In this document: positions 28,004 through 36,393 of the stretch, one piece after another
How positions within the stretch are numbered: the stretch's first letter is position 1
Layout: each line of letters starts with the position of its first letter
NCBI RefSeq assembly: GCF_000317085.1
Contig: NC_019702.1
Location: 3,440,394 to 3,504,393, forward strand
Direction of reading: 5' to 3'
Length of the DNA stretch: 64,000 bases
Source: Synechococcus sp. PCC 7502
GTDB lineage: Bacteria; Cyanobacteriota; Cyanobacteriia; Pseudanabaenales; Pseudanabaenaceae
Program-made: the position numbers and the translations under genes
Notes under the pieces: generated by a model
Told to the model about the DNA's origin: nothing
What the model saw: the letters and a program-made list of their open reading frames with translations, nothing else
Databases searched by the model: none

Positions 28004-29260
28004 TTACTCGATAAATTTTTTAAATACTAAGCTGACGTTATGTCCACCAAAGCCAAAGGAATTAGATAACACCACATTAATAGGCATAGGTCTTGCCACA
28101 TTGGGAATATAGTCTAAATCACAGTCGGGATCAGGATTAGCTAAATTAATGGTTGGTGGAGCGCAGTCACGATTTACGGCTAAAACTGCTGCCACTGCCT
28201 CAATACCGCCTGAACCTCCTAGCAAATGTCCAGTCATGGATTTAGTGGAGCTAATTGCCACTTTACGAGCATGATCACCGAAGGTAGTCTTGATTGCTGC
28301 GGTTTCACTGGGGTCATTAACGGGAGTACTAGTGCCGTGAGCATTGATGTAATCTACAGCATCGGGAGTAACACCTGCATCTTTTAGTGCCAAGGACATA
28401 GCTCTAGCTGCGCCTTCGCCACCGGGGGCAATTCCCGTCATGTGGTAAGCATCGCAGGTAGCACCATAGCCGATGATTTCTCCGTAGATTTTGGCACCAC
28501 GGGCGATCGCCTGCTCCAGATTCTCTAATACTAAAATGCCTGCACCTTCACCCATGACAAACCCATCTCGATCAACATCAAAGGGACGGGAAGCATGGGT
28601 TGGATCATCATTGCGTAGAGATAAGGCACGGGCAGAGGCAAAACCCGCATAGCTTAAGGGCGTAATGGCAGCTTCGGTACCACCACAGATCATGGCTTTA
28701 AGGTAACCCCGTTGAATTAACCGAAAAGCATCGCCAATGGCATTAGACCCTGCGGCACAGGCAGTGACCGTACAGCAGTTGAAACCTTTGGCTCCTGTGT
28801 GAATTGCGGCTAAACCTGCTGCCATATTGCCAATCATCATCGGAATCATGAATGGACTACAGCGATCGGGTCCCTTGGTCATTAAAATCTCAGCTTGATC
28901 CTCTAAAACCTGTAAACCACCGATTCCACTACCGATAATTACCCCAACCTGAGTATCGTTAAGCGGTGTGATCTCTAACTTGGCATCGGCGATCGCCTGT
29001 AAGCTTGCAGCTACTCCAAACTGAGAAAAGCGATCCATACGTTTTGCTTCTTTGCGCTCAAAGTAGTCATGGGGATCAAAACCCTTAACCTCTCCCCCAA
29101 TCTGGCAAGCATGTTTAGAGGTGTCAAAGCGGGTCACACGACCAATACCGTTTTTAGCATTAATTAGTCCTTGCCAATAATCTTCAAGGGTATTACCAAT
29201 AGGCGTAATTGCACCCATACCAGTTACAACTACACGAGAAAGGGGTTGAGAGTTTTCCAT
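28004..29260 (-). CDS. fabF: 3-oxoacyl-[acyl-carrier-protein] synthase II
   Basis: The 418-residue enzyme has the KAS signature with the active-site Cys in CTVTACAAGSNAIGDAFRLI and the two catalytic His residues in NAHGTSTPVNDPSET and STKSMTGHLLGGSGGIEAV. It elongates acyl-ACP with malonyl-ACP in fatty acid synthesis. Starts with ATG at 29260, only 13 bases after the acyl carrier protein gene, so the two form an operon. Length is normal. Confidence 0.97.
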   Translation of the reverse strand: MENSQPLSRVVVTGMGAITPIGNTLEDYWQGLINAKNGIGRVTRFDTSKHACQIGGEVKGFDPHDYFERKEAKRMDRFSQFGVAASLQAIADAKLEITPLNDTQVGVIIGSGIGGLQVLEDQAEILMTKGPDRCSPFMIPMMIGNMAAGLAAIHTGAKGFNCCTVTACAAGSNAIGDAFRLIQRGYLKAMICGGTEAAITPLSYAGFASARALSLRNDDPTHASRPFDVDRDGFVMGEGAGILVLENLEQAIARGAKIYGEIIGYGATCDAYHMTGIAPGGEGAARAMSLALKDAGVTPDAVDYINAHGTSTPVNDPSETAAIKTTFGDHARKVAISSTKSMTGHLLGGSGGIEAVAAVLAVNRDCAPPTINLANPDPDCDLDYIPNVARPMPINVVLSNSFGFGGHNVSLVFKKFIE

Positions 29261-29273
29261 AGTCTTCAGGTCG

Positions 29274-29516
29274 TTAGGCGGCGGCTTGTTTCTGCTCTAT
29301 ATAATCAACGGCTTCTTGCACAGTTTTGATACTATCGGCATCCTCATCGGGAATCTCGACTTCAAATTCTTCTTCTAGTGCCATTACCACTTCTACTAAA
29401 TCTAAAGAGTCGGCTCCTAGATCATTTTGAAAGCTGGCTTCAGGTTTGACTTCTGCTACTTCTACGCCCAGTTGTTCGGCAACTATGGATTGAACTTTTG
29501 CTAGAGTGTCGCTCAT
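29274..29516 (-). CDS. acpP: Acyl carrier protein
   Basis: An 80-residue acidic four-helix protein with the 4'-phosphopantetheine attachment Ser37 in [12 protein letters not shown]. It shuttles acyl intermediates for FabF and the other Fab enzymes, and in this organism also for LpxA (53564). First gene of the acpP-fabF operon; promoter sequences must lie in the 149 bases shared with the divergent gene at 29666. Confidence 0.97.
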   Translation of the reverse strand: MSDTLAKVQSIVAEQLGVEVAEVKPEASFQNDLGADSLDLVEVVMALEEEFEVEIPDEDADSIKTVQEAVDYIEQKQAAA

Positions 29517-29665
29517 TTAATTATCTCTACTTACAATAAAAAAAACATGGAAATTTTTTGCGTTACTAATTGTAGCTAATAAGGTGTATCGTAGTTTGCG
29601 AAATCCTAGATTGATCATTTGAATGTGCCAGTTTTTAAGCTGGATGAGACTGCAAAAATTGGACT

Positions 29666-30139
29666 ATGGCAAAAATTATTTTTGAACTTGCAGAATTTGT
29701 GGAGCTATTAAGGCGATCTCCTGAAGCTTGGAGACCCTTAGTATTTACCAATGGTTGTTTTGATTTGATTCATGTGGGGCATGTGCGTTACCTAGAAAGT
29801 GCTAAGGCATTAGGAAAAACCTTGGTGGTGGGCTTAAATAGCGATCGCTCTGTCCAAGAACTCAAAGGATTAAGCCGTCCGATTATTCCCGAAGACCAGC
29901 GTGCAGAAGTGATGGCAGCGTTAAAACCCGTGGATGCCGTAATTATTTTTCCTGAACCTACAGCAATTAAAACCATCGAGGCGATCGCTCCCGATATCTA
30001 TGCCAAAGGCGGTGACTATACTGTGGAAACCTTACCCGAAGCTCCAACTGTGAATGGCTATGGCGGCAAAATTAGCTTAATTCAAATTGAAGTACCTAGC
30101 TCTACTACTAAAATTGTGCAAAGGATCAAGTCGCTATAA
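29666..30139 (+). CDS. RfaE2-type nucleotidyltransferase (heptose-1-phosphate adenylyltransferase-like)
   Basis: The 157-residue protein is a single cytidylyltransferase-fold domain with FTNGCFDLIHVGHVRYLESA (HxGH), VVGLNSDRSVQELKG and a C-terminal SSTTKIVQRI. This is the C-terminal half of HldE as a free enzyme (RfaE2), which activates D-glycero-beta-D-manno-heptose 1-phosphate with ATP. The kinase partner is not nearby, and cyanobacterial lipopolysaccharide often lacks classical heptose, so the physiological sugar is uncertain. ATG at 29666. Confidence 0.87.
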   Translation: MAKIIFELAEFVELLRRSPEAWRPLVFTNGCFDLIHVGHVRYLESAKALGKTLVVGLNSDRSVQELKGLSRPIIPEDQRAEVMAALKPVDAVIIFPEPTAIKTIEAIAPDIYAKGGDYTVETLPEAPTVNGYGGKISLIQIEVPSSTTKIVQRIKSL

Positions 30140-30294
30140 AGAGATTTATTTAGTTTTCAAAACATAACCATAAATGTAATCACAGCTTAACCAGATATTA
30201 ATTTCCTTCCCTAAAAGGGTGGGATAAGCTATGTCTAGCGGGACGATTAATCGCCAGTGCTATTTGTAATGTGAGAAAACCAATTTTTAATTCT

Positions 30295-30810
30295 ATGCTC
30301 AAAAAATTATTGATTGCCAGTGTGATTAGCTTAGGATTAATCCAATCTTTTGGTGAATTGCCTAGCTCTGCCGCTAAAAAATCTAAAACCGTAAAGCAGG
30401 ATTCCGTATTTGAGATTGCCCAAGCCAATGGCGCTTTCCGCACATTTACTAACGGTCTGGTCTCCACGGGTTTGTCAGGCTCACTGTATGGGAAGCAGTC
30501 ATTTACAATATTTGCCCCAACTGATGCAGCTTTTCAAGCCCTGCCCAGGGAAACCACCGAGATGCTGTTTAAGCCAGAGAATAAAGAAAAATTAATGAAA
30601 GTCTTGTCCTATCATCTGGTGTCAGGGAAACTAACTGCTAAGAAACTCAAACCCGGCTATGTCAAAACTGTTGAGGGTTCTGGTGTCTTGGTTGCTGTTA
30701 AAAATGGGCAAGTAATGATCAATAATGCTGCTGTTACCCAGACTAATATTAAGGCTAGAAACGGTTATATTCATGTTATTGATCGGGTGATTCTACCCCC
30801 AGATTTGTAA
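30295..30810 (+). CDS. Exported fasciclin-domain protein
   Basis: From the ATG at 30295 (a GTG at 30271 is open too) the product has a signal peptide (MLKKLLIASVISLGLIQSFG) and one FAS1 domain: FTIFAPTDAAFQALP, VLSYHLVSGKLTAKKLKPG, VMINNAAVTQTNIKA and GYIHVIDRVILPP. FAS1 domains mediate adhesion to proteins or polysaccharides outside the cell. It is followed after 24 bases by an acetyltransferase gene. Confidence 0.88.
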   Translation: MLKKLLIASVISLGLIQSFGELPSSAAKKSKTVKQDSVFEIAQANGAFRTFTNGLVSTGLSGSLYGKQSFTIFAPTDAAFQALPRETTEMLFKPENKEKLMKVLSYHLVSGKLTAKKLKPGYVKTVEGSGVLVAVKNGQVMINNAAVTQTNIKARNGYIHVIDRVILPPDL

Positions 30811-30834
30811 CTAGATTTAGAAATTCATAACTCC

Positions 30835-31332
30835 ATGTCATTAACTAACGATTTCGTACTGCGATCGCCTACCTCAAAAGATGTTTCTGCTATATTTAAC
30901 TTAATCCAAGCCCTAGCAGAATATGAGCAACTGAGTCATACTGTTACGGGAACAGTCGAAGCATTAGAACTAGATTTATTTGGCGATCGCCCAGTGATTG
31001 AAGCGGTAGTAGCAGAGATTGATGCTCAGATTGTTGGCTTTGCCCTATTTTTTCGCAACTATTCCACGTTTCTCACTAAGTCTGGAATTTATTTGGAAGA
31101 TATTTTTGTTCTACCCGCATATCGTGGTGCAGGAATTGGTAAGGCGTTAATTAAGTATTTGGCAAGTTTAACAGTAAGTCGGGGCTATGGACGCTTAGAA
31201 TGGTCAGTCTTAGATTGGAATCAACCAGCGATTAGTTTTTATGAGGCGATCGGCGCAAAGGTTTTGCCAGACTGGCGCATTTGTCGACTCACGGGTGAAG
31301 ATTTGATCAAATTGGGAACTAGTTCAGGCTAA
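30835..31332 (+). CDS. GNAT-family N-acetyltransferase
   Basis: The 165-residue protein has the GNAT acetyl-CoA site in VLPAYRGAGIGKALIKYLAS (R/Q-x-x-G-x-G/A) and YLEDIFV before it, plus WSVLDWNQPAISFYEAIGAK. The pattern is close to the diamine/spermidine N-acetyltransferase-like branch (LEDIFVxPxxRGxGIGxxLL), but the substrate is not certain. It lies between the fasciclin and ssb genes with short gaps. Confidence 0.88.
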   Translation: MSLTNDFVLRSPTSKDVSAIFNLIQALAEYEQLSHTVTGTVEALELDLFGDRPVIEAVVAEIDAQIVGFALFFRNYSTFLTKSGIYLEDIFVLPAYRGAGIGKALIKYLASLTVSRGYGRLEWSVLDWNQPAISFYEAIGAKVLPDWRICRLTGEDLIKLGTSSG

Positions 31333-31378
31333 AATCTTGAACATCTGGCATTTTAAGCTTACATAGGAAATAAAAACC

Positions 31379-31744
31379 ATGAGCATTAACAGAGTTAACC
31401 TAGTCGGTCGCGCGGGCAGAGACCCTGAAGTTAAAAATTTCGATTCAGGCAAGCAGGTATGTAACTTTACATTGGCAGTAAATCGCCGCACTAGCAATAA
31501 AGACGAGCCACCCGATTGGTTTGACTTGGAACTATGGGATAAAACGGCAGATGTGGCAGGCAGATATGTCAGAAAGGGCAGCCTAATTGGGGTTACAGGT
31601 TCCTTAGTATTCGATCGCTGGAAGGATAAAACCACTGGGGAAGATAGAACGAAGCCTGTAATTCGTGTTGATCAGTTGGAGTTACTGGGTTCTAAGCAAG
31701 ATAATCAGCCTTCCTCATCATCTTCCTATGATTCAGATTTTTAG
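31379..31744 (+). CDS. ssb: Single-stranded DNA-binding protein
   Basis: A 121-residue OB-fold protein: MSINRVNLVGRAGRDPEVKN, FTLAVNRR, DWFDLELWDKTADVAGRYVR and KGSLIGVTGSLVFDRW. The C-terminal tail is Ser-rich and ends SYDSDF, an acidic tip with terminal Phe as in other SSBs that recruit repair proteins. Cyanobacteria often carry two ssb genes; this short form is one of the usual types. Confidence 0.93.
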   Translation: MSINRVNLVGRAGRDPEVKNFDSGKQVCNFTLAVNRRTSNKDEPPDWFDLELWDKTADVAGRYVRKGSLIGVTGSLVFDRWKDKTTGEDRTKPVIRVDQLELLGSKQDNQPSSSSSYDSDF

Positions 31745-31750
31745 CATCAC

Positions 31751-32317
31751 CTAGATTTTAACCGCCCCTTGCCGTTTAACTATCCAACCCTGATCCGTCC
31801 ATGCCAAGACTGTAGAAGGTTGACTATTTGTAATGACATTAGGGGTATCTAAAACCAGAACTTGGGGAAACTGTAGATATATTTCTTCCTTAGTAAGTAA
31901 TGTCGGTGAGTTGCTGAGATTAGCACTGGTGGTTAATAGGGGTGTAGTTTGTCGCAGTAGGGCGATCGCGATCTTGTGATCGGGAATTCTAATGCCAATG
32001 CTCCTAAAACCAACGTTCAAGGGTGGATAATCAGGATTCTGGGGTAATACTAAGGTTAATGCCCCTGGTAGCCTAGACTGTGCTAGTTCTTGCCATATCG
32101 AGAAGTTAGGATTACTCACATCGACATAATCCCACAGTTCTTCTAGGGTAGCTGCCATTAAAATTAAAGGCTTATCGGGCGATCGCTGCTTCAGGGCAAA
32201 AATCGACTTGGCGTGATCTGGAACTACTGCTAGGGCAGGAACCGTATCTGTCGGAAAACTAATAACCTTCCCTGCTCTTGCTCCAGCTATCACAGAGGCG
32301 ATCGCTACTAAAGCCAT
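31751..32317 (-). CDS. tsaC: Threonylcarbamoyl-AMP synthase (TsaC/YrdC/Sua5 family)
   Basis: The 188-residue protein has the YrdC pattern: GKVISFPTDTVPALAVVPDH, KQRSPDKPLILMAA, LPGALTLVLPQ and TPLLTTSANLSNSP. It makes L-threonylcarbamoyladenylate for the t6A modification of tRNAs reading ANN codons. Convergent with ssb (six bases apart) and downstream of rpaB on the same strand. Confidence 0.92.
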   Translation of the reverse strand: MALVAIASVIAGARAGKVISFPTDTVPALAVVPDHAKSIFALKQRSPDKPLILMAATLEELWDYVDVSNPNFSIWQELAQSRLPGALTLVLPQNPDYPPLNVGFRSIGIRIPDHKIAIALLRQTTPLLTTSANLSNSPTLLTKEEIYLQFPQVLVLDTPNVITNSQPSTVLAWTDQGWIVKRQGAVKI

Positions 32318-32350
32318 AGTTAATCACATAATTAATCAAAATAGAGAGTT

Positions 32351-33079
32351 TTAGCTTTCTTCAGATTCAGTAATGCGCTGAAATAAGTAGCCAGTGCCTC
32401 TAGCCGTCAAAATTAGTTCTGGGTTACTGGGGTCTTCTTCTAGCTTTGCCCGTAATCGAGAAATATGCACATCAACCACACGGGTATCCACATGACGCTC
32501 AGGGGTATAGCCCCATACTTCTTGTAGAATATCAGCACGGGAAAAAGCTTCCCCAGACTTACCAACTAAAAGCTCTAATAGGCTAAACTCCATACCTGTA
32601 AGCCGAATGCGCTCATCACCTTTATAGACTTGGCGTTTATTGGCATCAATTCTAATATTACTAATATGCATTACCCCAGAACTAGGAATGCCAGAGCTAC
32701 CATTGCGATCAACTCGGCGCAGCACAGACCGAATCCGAGCTTCTAATTCCTTAGGAGAAAAGGGCTTAACCACATAATCATCGGCACCAAGTTCTAACCC
32801 TGTGATCCGATCAGCAACGTCACTGAGTGCGGTCAACATAATGATCGGGACATCAGATTCTTTGCGTAATTCTTGGCAGACCCCATAGCCATCAAGCTTA
32901 GGCATCATTACATCTAACACGACTAAATCTGGAATTTCATCACGGAACATAGCGATCGCCTCTTCACCATCTCCCGCCGTGACTACTTCATACCCGATCA
33001 TAGAAAGTCTGGTTTCTAAGATACGACGAATACTTGCCTCGTCATCTACGACTAAAATTTTCTCTTTATGACTTTCCAA
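32351..33079 (-). CDS. rpaB: OmpR-family response regulator RpaB
   Basis: The 242-residue protein has a receiver domain with phospho-acceptor Asp56 (DLVVLDVMMPKLDGYGVCQE) and an OmpR-type winged helix with EVWGYTPERHVDTRVVDVHI. The sequence is almost identical in memory to RpaB (Ycf27) of Synechocystis. RpaB, phosphorylated by Hik33 (NblS), binds HLR1 boxes and controls photosystem, phycobilisome and hli genes in response to light and redox state. An hli gene is divergent from it, 361 bases away. Essential in studied cyanobacteria. Confidence 0.96.
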   Translation of the reverse strand: MESHKEKILVVDDEASIRRILETRLSMIGYEVVTAGDGEEAIAMFRDEIPDLVVLDVMMPKLDGYGVCQELRKESDVPIIMLTALSDVADRITGLELGADDYVVKPFSPKELEARIRSVLRRVDRNGSSGIPSSGVMHISNIRIDANKRQVYKGDERIRLTGMEFSLLELLVGKSGEAFSRADILQEVWGYTPERHVDTRVVDVHISRLRAKLEEDPSNPELILTARGTGYLFQRITESEES

Positions 33080-33440
33080 GTTACTTAAAACCTCGTAAAT
33101 TCTGGTTGTGATTTATTGTATAAATTAATGATTAAAACTTAAACCTATTAATTACTTTAATCGTAATGTTAAGTTTAGCTCAGATATAAAAACTTAAATT
33201 AAGGCTTAAATACTTTTAATTAGTCTTTATAACCTTATATTAGTTAACTTACAAGAAATTTGCTATAAGAATTAAGAAACAAGGTTTTAGTTACAGAAAT
33301 TTGCAAATCTTAAAGCTATGTAAGAATATAGTAATCATCCAGTTACAAGTTAACATTGCCGAAATGCTAAGGTTTATTGGCAAAATAAGGTTTAACTTAC
33401 TGGCTAGATTAGTATCAAATTCAAGGAATAAACTACATAT
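33080..33440. other. AT-rich rpaB-hli divergent promoter region
   Basis: 361 bases without a gene, strongly AT-rich, between divergent rpaB and the hli gene. Two related blocks are visible, TTACAAGAAATTTGC at 33249-33263 and TTACAGAAATTTGC at 33291-33304. The second forms an HLR1-like box. No RNA gene recognised. Confidence 0.7.
33290..33307 (+). promoter_or_regulatory. Candidate HLR1 box (RpaB site)
   Basis: GTTACAGA-AA-TTTGCAAA fits the HLR1 pattern of two (G/T)TTACA(T/A)(T/A) octamers with a 2-base gap, with one mismatch in each octamer. It lies 134 bases before the hli start and 210 bases before rpaB, both plausible targets. Confidence 0.5.
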
Positions 33441-33605
33441 ATGACTGAACCACTTCAATCCCCCCAAGCCACCGATCCTAGTTTTGGCTTTAATAGCTAT
33501 GCTGAACGCTTAAATGGTCGAGCCGCAATGATTGGCTTCCTTACGGTATTAGTGATTGAGTTTGCTACGGGTAAAGGGGTGCTGGCTTGGCTAGGTTTAC
33601 TTTAA
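33441..33605 (+). CDS. High-light-inducible one-helix protein (second Hli)
   Basis: A 54-residue protein starting at ATG 33441: MTEPLQSPQATDPSFGFNSY, then AERLNGRAAMIGFLTVLVIE, the chlorophyll-binding ExxNGRxAMxGF helix, and an ATGKGVLAWLGLL end. It inserts in the thylakoid membrane and binds chlorophyll/carotenoid. It is a paralog of the gene at 4893 (same FGFN start and GLL end). It lies next to rpaB, the known regulator of hli genes, with a candidate HLR1 box upstream. lspA follows after 43 bases. Confidence 0.92.
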   Translation: MTEPLQSPQATDPSFGFNSYAERLNGRAAMIGFLTVLVIEFATGKGVLAWLGLL

Positions 33606-33648
33606 TTGCTCATTCATTTACTTACTTATACTTACTTATAAAGCTTAG

Positions 33649-34110
33649 GTGCGAATGCTGAGGAACCTATACTTTTGGATTTGCGCCCTGTCTTGGTTAT
33701 GTATAGATCAACTGACTAAAACTGCGATCGCCCAAAACCCTAGTCTCCATGATTTAGCGATCTGGCAAGGTATATTGCATTTGCGCTACATTACTAACTC
33801 TGGCGCAGCTTTTAGTATCTTTAGTGGCGGTAGTGGCTGGCTCAAGTGGGTGTCATTGGTGGTGAGTTTTGGTTTAGGAGTTTTAGGTGTATTTGCCAAA
33901 AAATTAACTATATGGGAACAGTGCGGTTATGGCTGCATCCTTGGCGGGGCTTTAGGTAACGGGCTTGATCGCTTTATTAAGGGTGCAGTGGTTGACTTTT
34001 TAGACTTGAGGTTTATTAATTTCCCTGTATTTAACTTTGCCGACATTGCCATTAATGTGGGACTGGCGTTTCTATTGATTAATTTTATGCAAAGCTCCAA
34101 AAAATCCTGA
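33649..34110 (+). CDS. lspA: Lipoprotein signal peptidase (signal peptidase II)
   Basis: The 153-residue four-helix membrane protein has the SPase II motifs RYITNSGAAFSIFSG and GNGLDRFIKGAVVDFLDLRF followed by FNFADIAINVGLA, containing the two catalytic Asp residues. It removes signal peptides of diacylglyceryl-prolipoproteins. Start is GTG at 33649 or ATG at 33655; neither has a strong ribosome site. Confidence 0.94.
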   Translation: MRMLRNLYFWICALSWLCIDQLTKTAIAQNPSLHDLAIWQGILHLRYITNSGAAFSIFSGGSGWLKWVSLVVSFGLGVLGVFAKKLTIWEQCGYGCILGGALGNGLDRFIKGAVVDFLDLRFINFPVFNFADIAINVGLAFLLINFMQSSKKS

Positions 34111-34129
34111 ACTTTAACCTATACAGTAG

Positions 34130-34185
34130 TTAGGGTAAGATACTGAGTATAAACATTACTGGGTTCTCTAGTAACGATGATCAGT
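34130..34185 (+). repeat. Duplicated clpS leader, upstream copy
   Basis: From TTAGGGTAAGATA to the end CTAGTAACGATGATCAGT, this block matches 34502-34558, the leader and first three codons of the clpS gene at 34550. Here the copied ATG (34177) opens only MISKF and a stop. The middle is less conserved than the two ends. Confidence 0.8.
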
Positions 34186-34230
34186 AAATTTTGAGAGTAT
34201 GGCGATCACTGAATTCAGTGGAACAGAAAT

Positions 34231-34440
34231 ATGACTTATGAAGAAATGCAGGCAGTAATAGCCCAGATGTTAGCAATAGAGAGGCAACTACAAGAGAGAC
34301 AGTTACAGCACTCTGAAAACTTTGCACGAATAGAAGAGAGACAGGATAGAACGCAGTCACAACTAGAAACACTGGTAATGATAGTATCCAGATTTGTTGG
34401 CGCAACCAATACCAGATTGGACAAGCTAGAGGACAAGTAA
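34231..34440 (+). CDS. Small coiled-coil protein
   Basis: A 69-residue Gln/Glu-rich helical protein (MTYEEMQAVIAQMLAIERQL, then RQLQHSENFARIEERQDRTQ) that ends in ATNTRLDKLEDK, predicted to be one long coiled coil. Similar small proteins are common hypotheticals in filamentous cyanobacteria, sometimes with transposon or toxin contexts. It lies between the two copies of the clpS leader, so it may have been inserted there. No function known. Confidence 0.6.
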   Translation: MTYEEMQAVIAQMLAIERQLQERQLQHSENFARIEERQDRTQSQLETLVMIVSRFVGATNTRLDKLEDK

Positions 34441-34501
34441 CCCTCTCTGGGACTACGCCCTGCATCCCTAAAACTGCGAAGACTATTTCTTTTGAAGTCC
34501 C

Positions 34502-34558
34502 TTAGGGTAAGATAACTGTATATAATCCGTACTGTCTTGCCTAGTAACGATGATCAGT
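34502..34558 (+). repeat. clpS leader, functional copy
   Basis: Downstream copy of the block at 34130-34185. It runs into the clpS start codon at 34550 (ATGATCAGT). Conservation of TTAGGGTAAGAT at the left and TAGTAACGATGATCAGT at the right suggests a duplicated promoter/leader region. Confidence 0.8.
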
Positions 34559-34855
34559 GCAGCTACTCAATCCCCTGAAAAAATCAGAGAACGAGATTCT
34601 CAGGTAGTCCGTAAGCCCTATCCCAACTATAAAGTCATAGTCTTAAATGATGACTTCAATACCTTTGAGCATGTGTGTAAGTGTTTGGTTAAGTATATTC
34701 CAGACATGAGTGAACAAAGAGCCTGGGAACTAACTAATCAAGTGCATTTTGAGGGTATGGCGATCGTTTGGGTAGGTCCACAGGAGCAAGCGGAATTATA
34801 TCATGCTCAACTGAAGCAGGAAAAACTGACCATGGCTCCCTTAGAATTGGCTTAA
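34550..34855 (+). CDS. clpS: ClpS-family Clp protease adaptor (second paralog)
   Basis: The 101-residue protein has the ClpS core YPNYKVIVLNDDFNTFEHVC with the conserved Asn-Asp-Asp, LTNQVHFEGMAIVWVGPQEQ and the end AELYHAQLKQEKLTMAPLEL. It resembles the widespread cyanobacterial ClpS form. At the positions where the paralog at 15649 has Met-Met-x-x-His, this one has Leu-Thr-Asn-Gln-Val-His, so the two may accept different N-degrons. Followed after nine bases by the gene at 34865. Confidence 0.9.
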   Translation: MISAATQSPEKIRERDSQVVRKPYPNYKVIVLNDDFNTFEHVCKCLVKYIPDMSEQRAWELTNQVHFEGMAIVWVGPQEQAELYHAQLKQEKLTMAPLELA

Positions 34856-34864
34856 CTATCCCTA

Positions 34865-36325
34865 ATGTCTTTAACCTCTGTAAGTAGAAATTTTCAGTTA
34901 AAAGCTAATTTATTTTCCTTAGTTCCATCCTTAAATCAACGCAAATCTGCTAACTATTTAGTTAAAGTCTGTCTATGGTTTTGGTGCGCCAGCATAACCT
35001 CAGCACAGGCTTTACCTGTGGGTTCGATAAGTGTTTCTAGTTGTAATGTAGATGTCAACGAGAGCATACTCAAAAACAATTTACGCAAAACTAATGATCC
35101 GTCCTATCTATCCCTTGTGGCAAAACACAAAAATCAATTAGCTGTTTGTCGGAGCCAAGATGCAATTAAATCCCAAGCTCTGGTGCTGAGACTATACCCC
35201 AAGGATGCGAAGTCAGAGGTTTTAACAGATGTCCTAGATCGAGTTGTTAATCGTGGCTATAACGCCATATTTGTTGAAGTATTTTACGATGGGCAGATTT
35301 TATTACCTGTGGCTAGTAATCCTACGCCTTGGCAATCTGTCACTAAAGATGCGGTAAAAGCTGGAACTGTGACAGCAGATTATGATCTATGGGCAGAGGT
35401 GATTCGTCAGGGACATGAACGGGGATTAAAGGTCTATGGTTGGGCGATCGCTATGAACTATGGCTACAGTTACAGTCAATTTTCCGAACGGGCGCCGGGG
35501 AAAACTCTGTCTAATCCCTTAGAGCCAGAACATATACTTGTTGATCCTTTTAATGCTCAGGCAAAGTCCAATTTTGCTGGGGCGATCGCTAACTTAATCA
35601 AGCGTCAACCCGATGGCATTTTGTTTGATTATTTCCAGTACTCCAATAGTAAAAAACTAATTAATAACGTTAAAGACCTATGGATTTATGGAGAGGAATC
35701 ACGCCAGTCTTTATTGGGGGCAATGCCCGATGCTGGAACTAAACAGTTAATGGCAAGTTATCTAGAAACAGGTAAAATTACCCCCGAAATGATTAAGCTT
35801 CTGCAAGTAACCCAGCAAAATACTTCAGGTATTGTTCAAACCCTCTCCTCAAGTCCAGTCTTGGTATCGCAATTAGTCGAGCAGATGCTGTGGCAGTTGG
35901 CGGTAAATCATGCCTATCAAGGTGTATTGGGTTTTATAAATGGGGCGATCGCTAGTATTAATAGCACTAACTCCCAAATTAATATTGGTGCCGTATTTGC
36001 GCCGAGTCGAGAAATTTATAATGCTCGGGTTAAGACTTGGGAGAGGTTTCCTGCTGCGATCACACGGTATCCGATGATATTTAACCAATGTGATAGTAAA
36101 TGTATCGCCAACGAAGTCCTAAAAATAATCAATGCTTTGCCCGTTAACACTAAAGTCTGTCCAGTTTTAATGGGAACGTGGGGACAGCCTTGGCAGGGAC
36201 ATCCCAGCTTAGAAAGCCAAATGCAAGCAATTCGGTCTGTAGCCCCGCAAATTTCCTGTATTAGTCATTGGGACTATGCCGCATTGGAACCCGACTCTGA
36301 TCGCGAGCGTCAAACTGGACTATAG
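34865..36325 (+). CDS. Exported glycoside-hydrolase-like protein (GHL10/family 10-like)
   Basis: The 486-residue protein has a hydrophobic N-terminal segment near residues 36-52 ending in AQALPVG (signal or anchor) and a TIM-barrel-like region: RGYNAIFVEVFYDGQILLPV, HERGLKVYGWAIAMNYGYSY, DPFNAQAKSNFAGAIANLIK, RQPDGILFDYFQYSN. That layout resembles the family-10-like putative glycoside hydrolases of cyanobacteria (GHL10). Catalytic residues cannot be assigned with certainty. The start may be coupled to clpS, which ends nine bases before it. Confidence 0.65.
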   Translation: MSLTSVSRNFQLKANLFSLVPSLNQRKSANYLVKVCLWFWCASITSAQALPVGSISVSSCNVDVNESILKNNLRKTNDPSYLSLVAKHKNQLAVCRSQDAIKSQALVLRLYPKDAKSEVLTDVLDRVVNRGYNAIFVEVFYDGQILLPVASNPTPWQSVTKDAVKAGTVTADYDLWAEVIRQGHERGLKVYGWAIAMNYGYSYSQFSERAPGKTLSNPLEPEHILVDPFNAQAKSNFAGAIANLIKRQPDGILFDYFQYSNSKKLINNVKDLWIYGEESRQSLLGAMPDAGTKQLMASYLETGKITPEMIKLLQVTQQNTSGIVQTLSSSPVLVSQLVEQMLWQLAVNHAYQGVLGFINGAIASINSTNSQINIGAVFAPSREIYNARVKTWERFPAAITRYPMIFNQCDSKCIANEVLKIINALPVNTKVCPVLMGTWGQPWQGHPSLESQMQAIRSVAPQISCISHWDYAALEPDSDRERQTGL

Positions 36326-36393
36326 TTAGGGTAAATAGGAAAAAGAGTAATCAAAGCATTTATACAAAGAAATAAGGTATTACATTTGCAATT

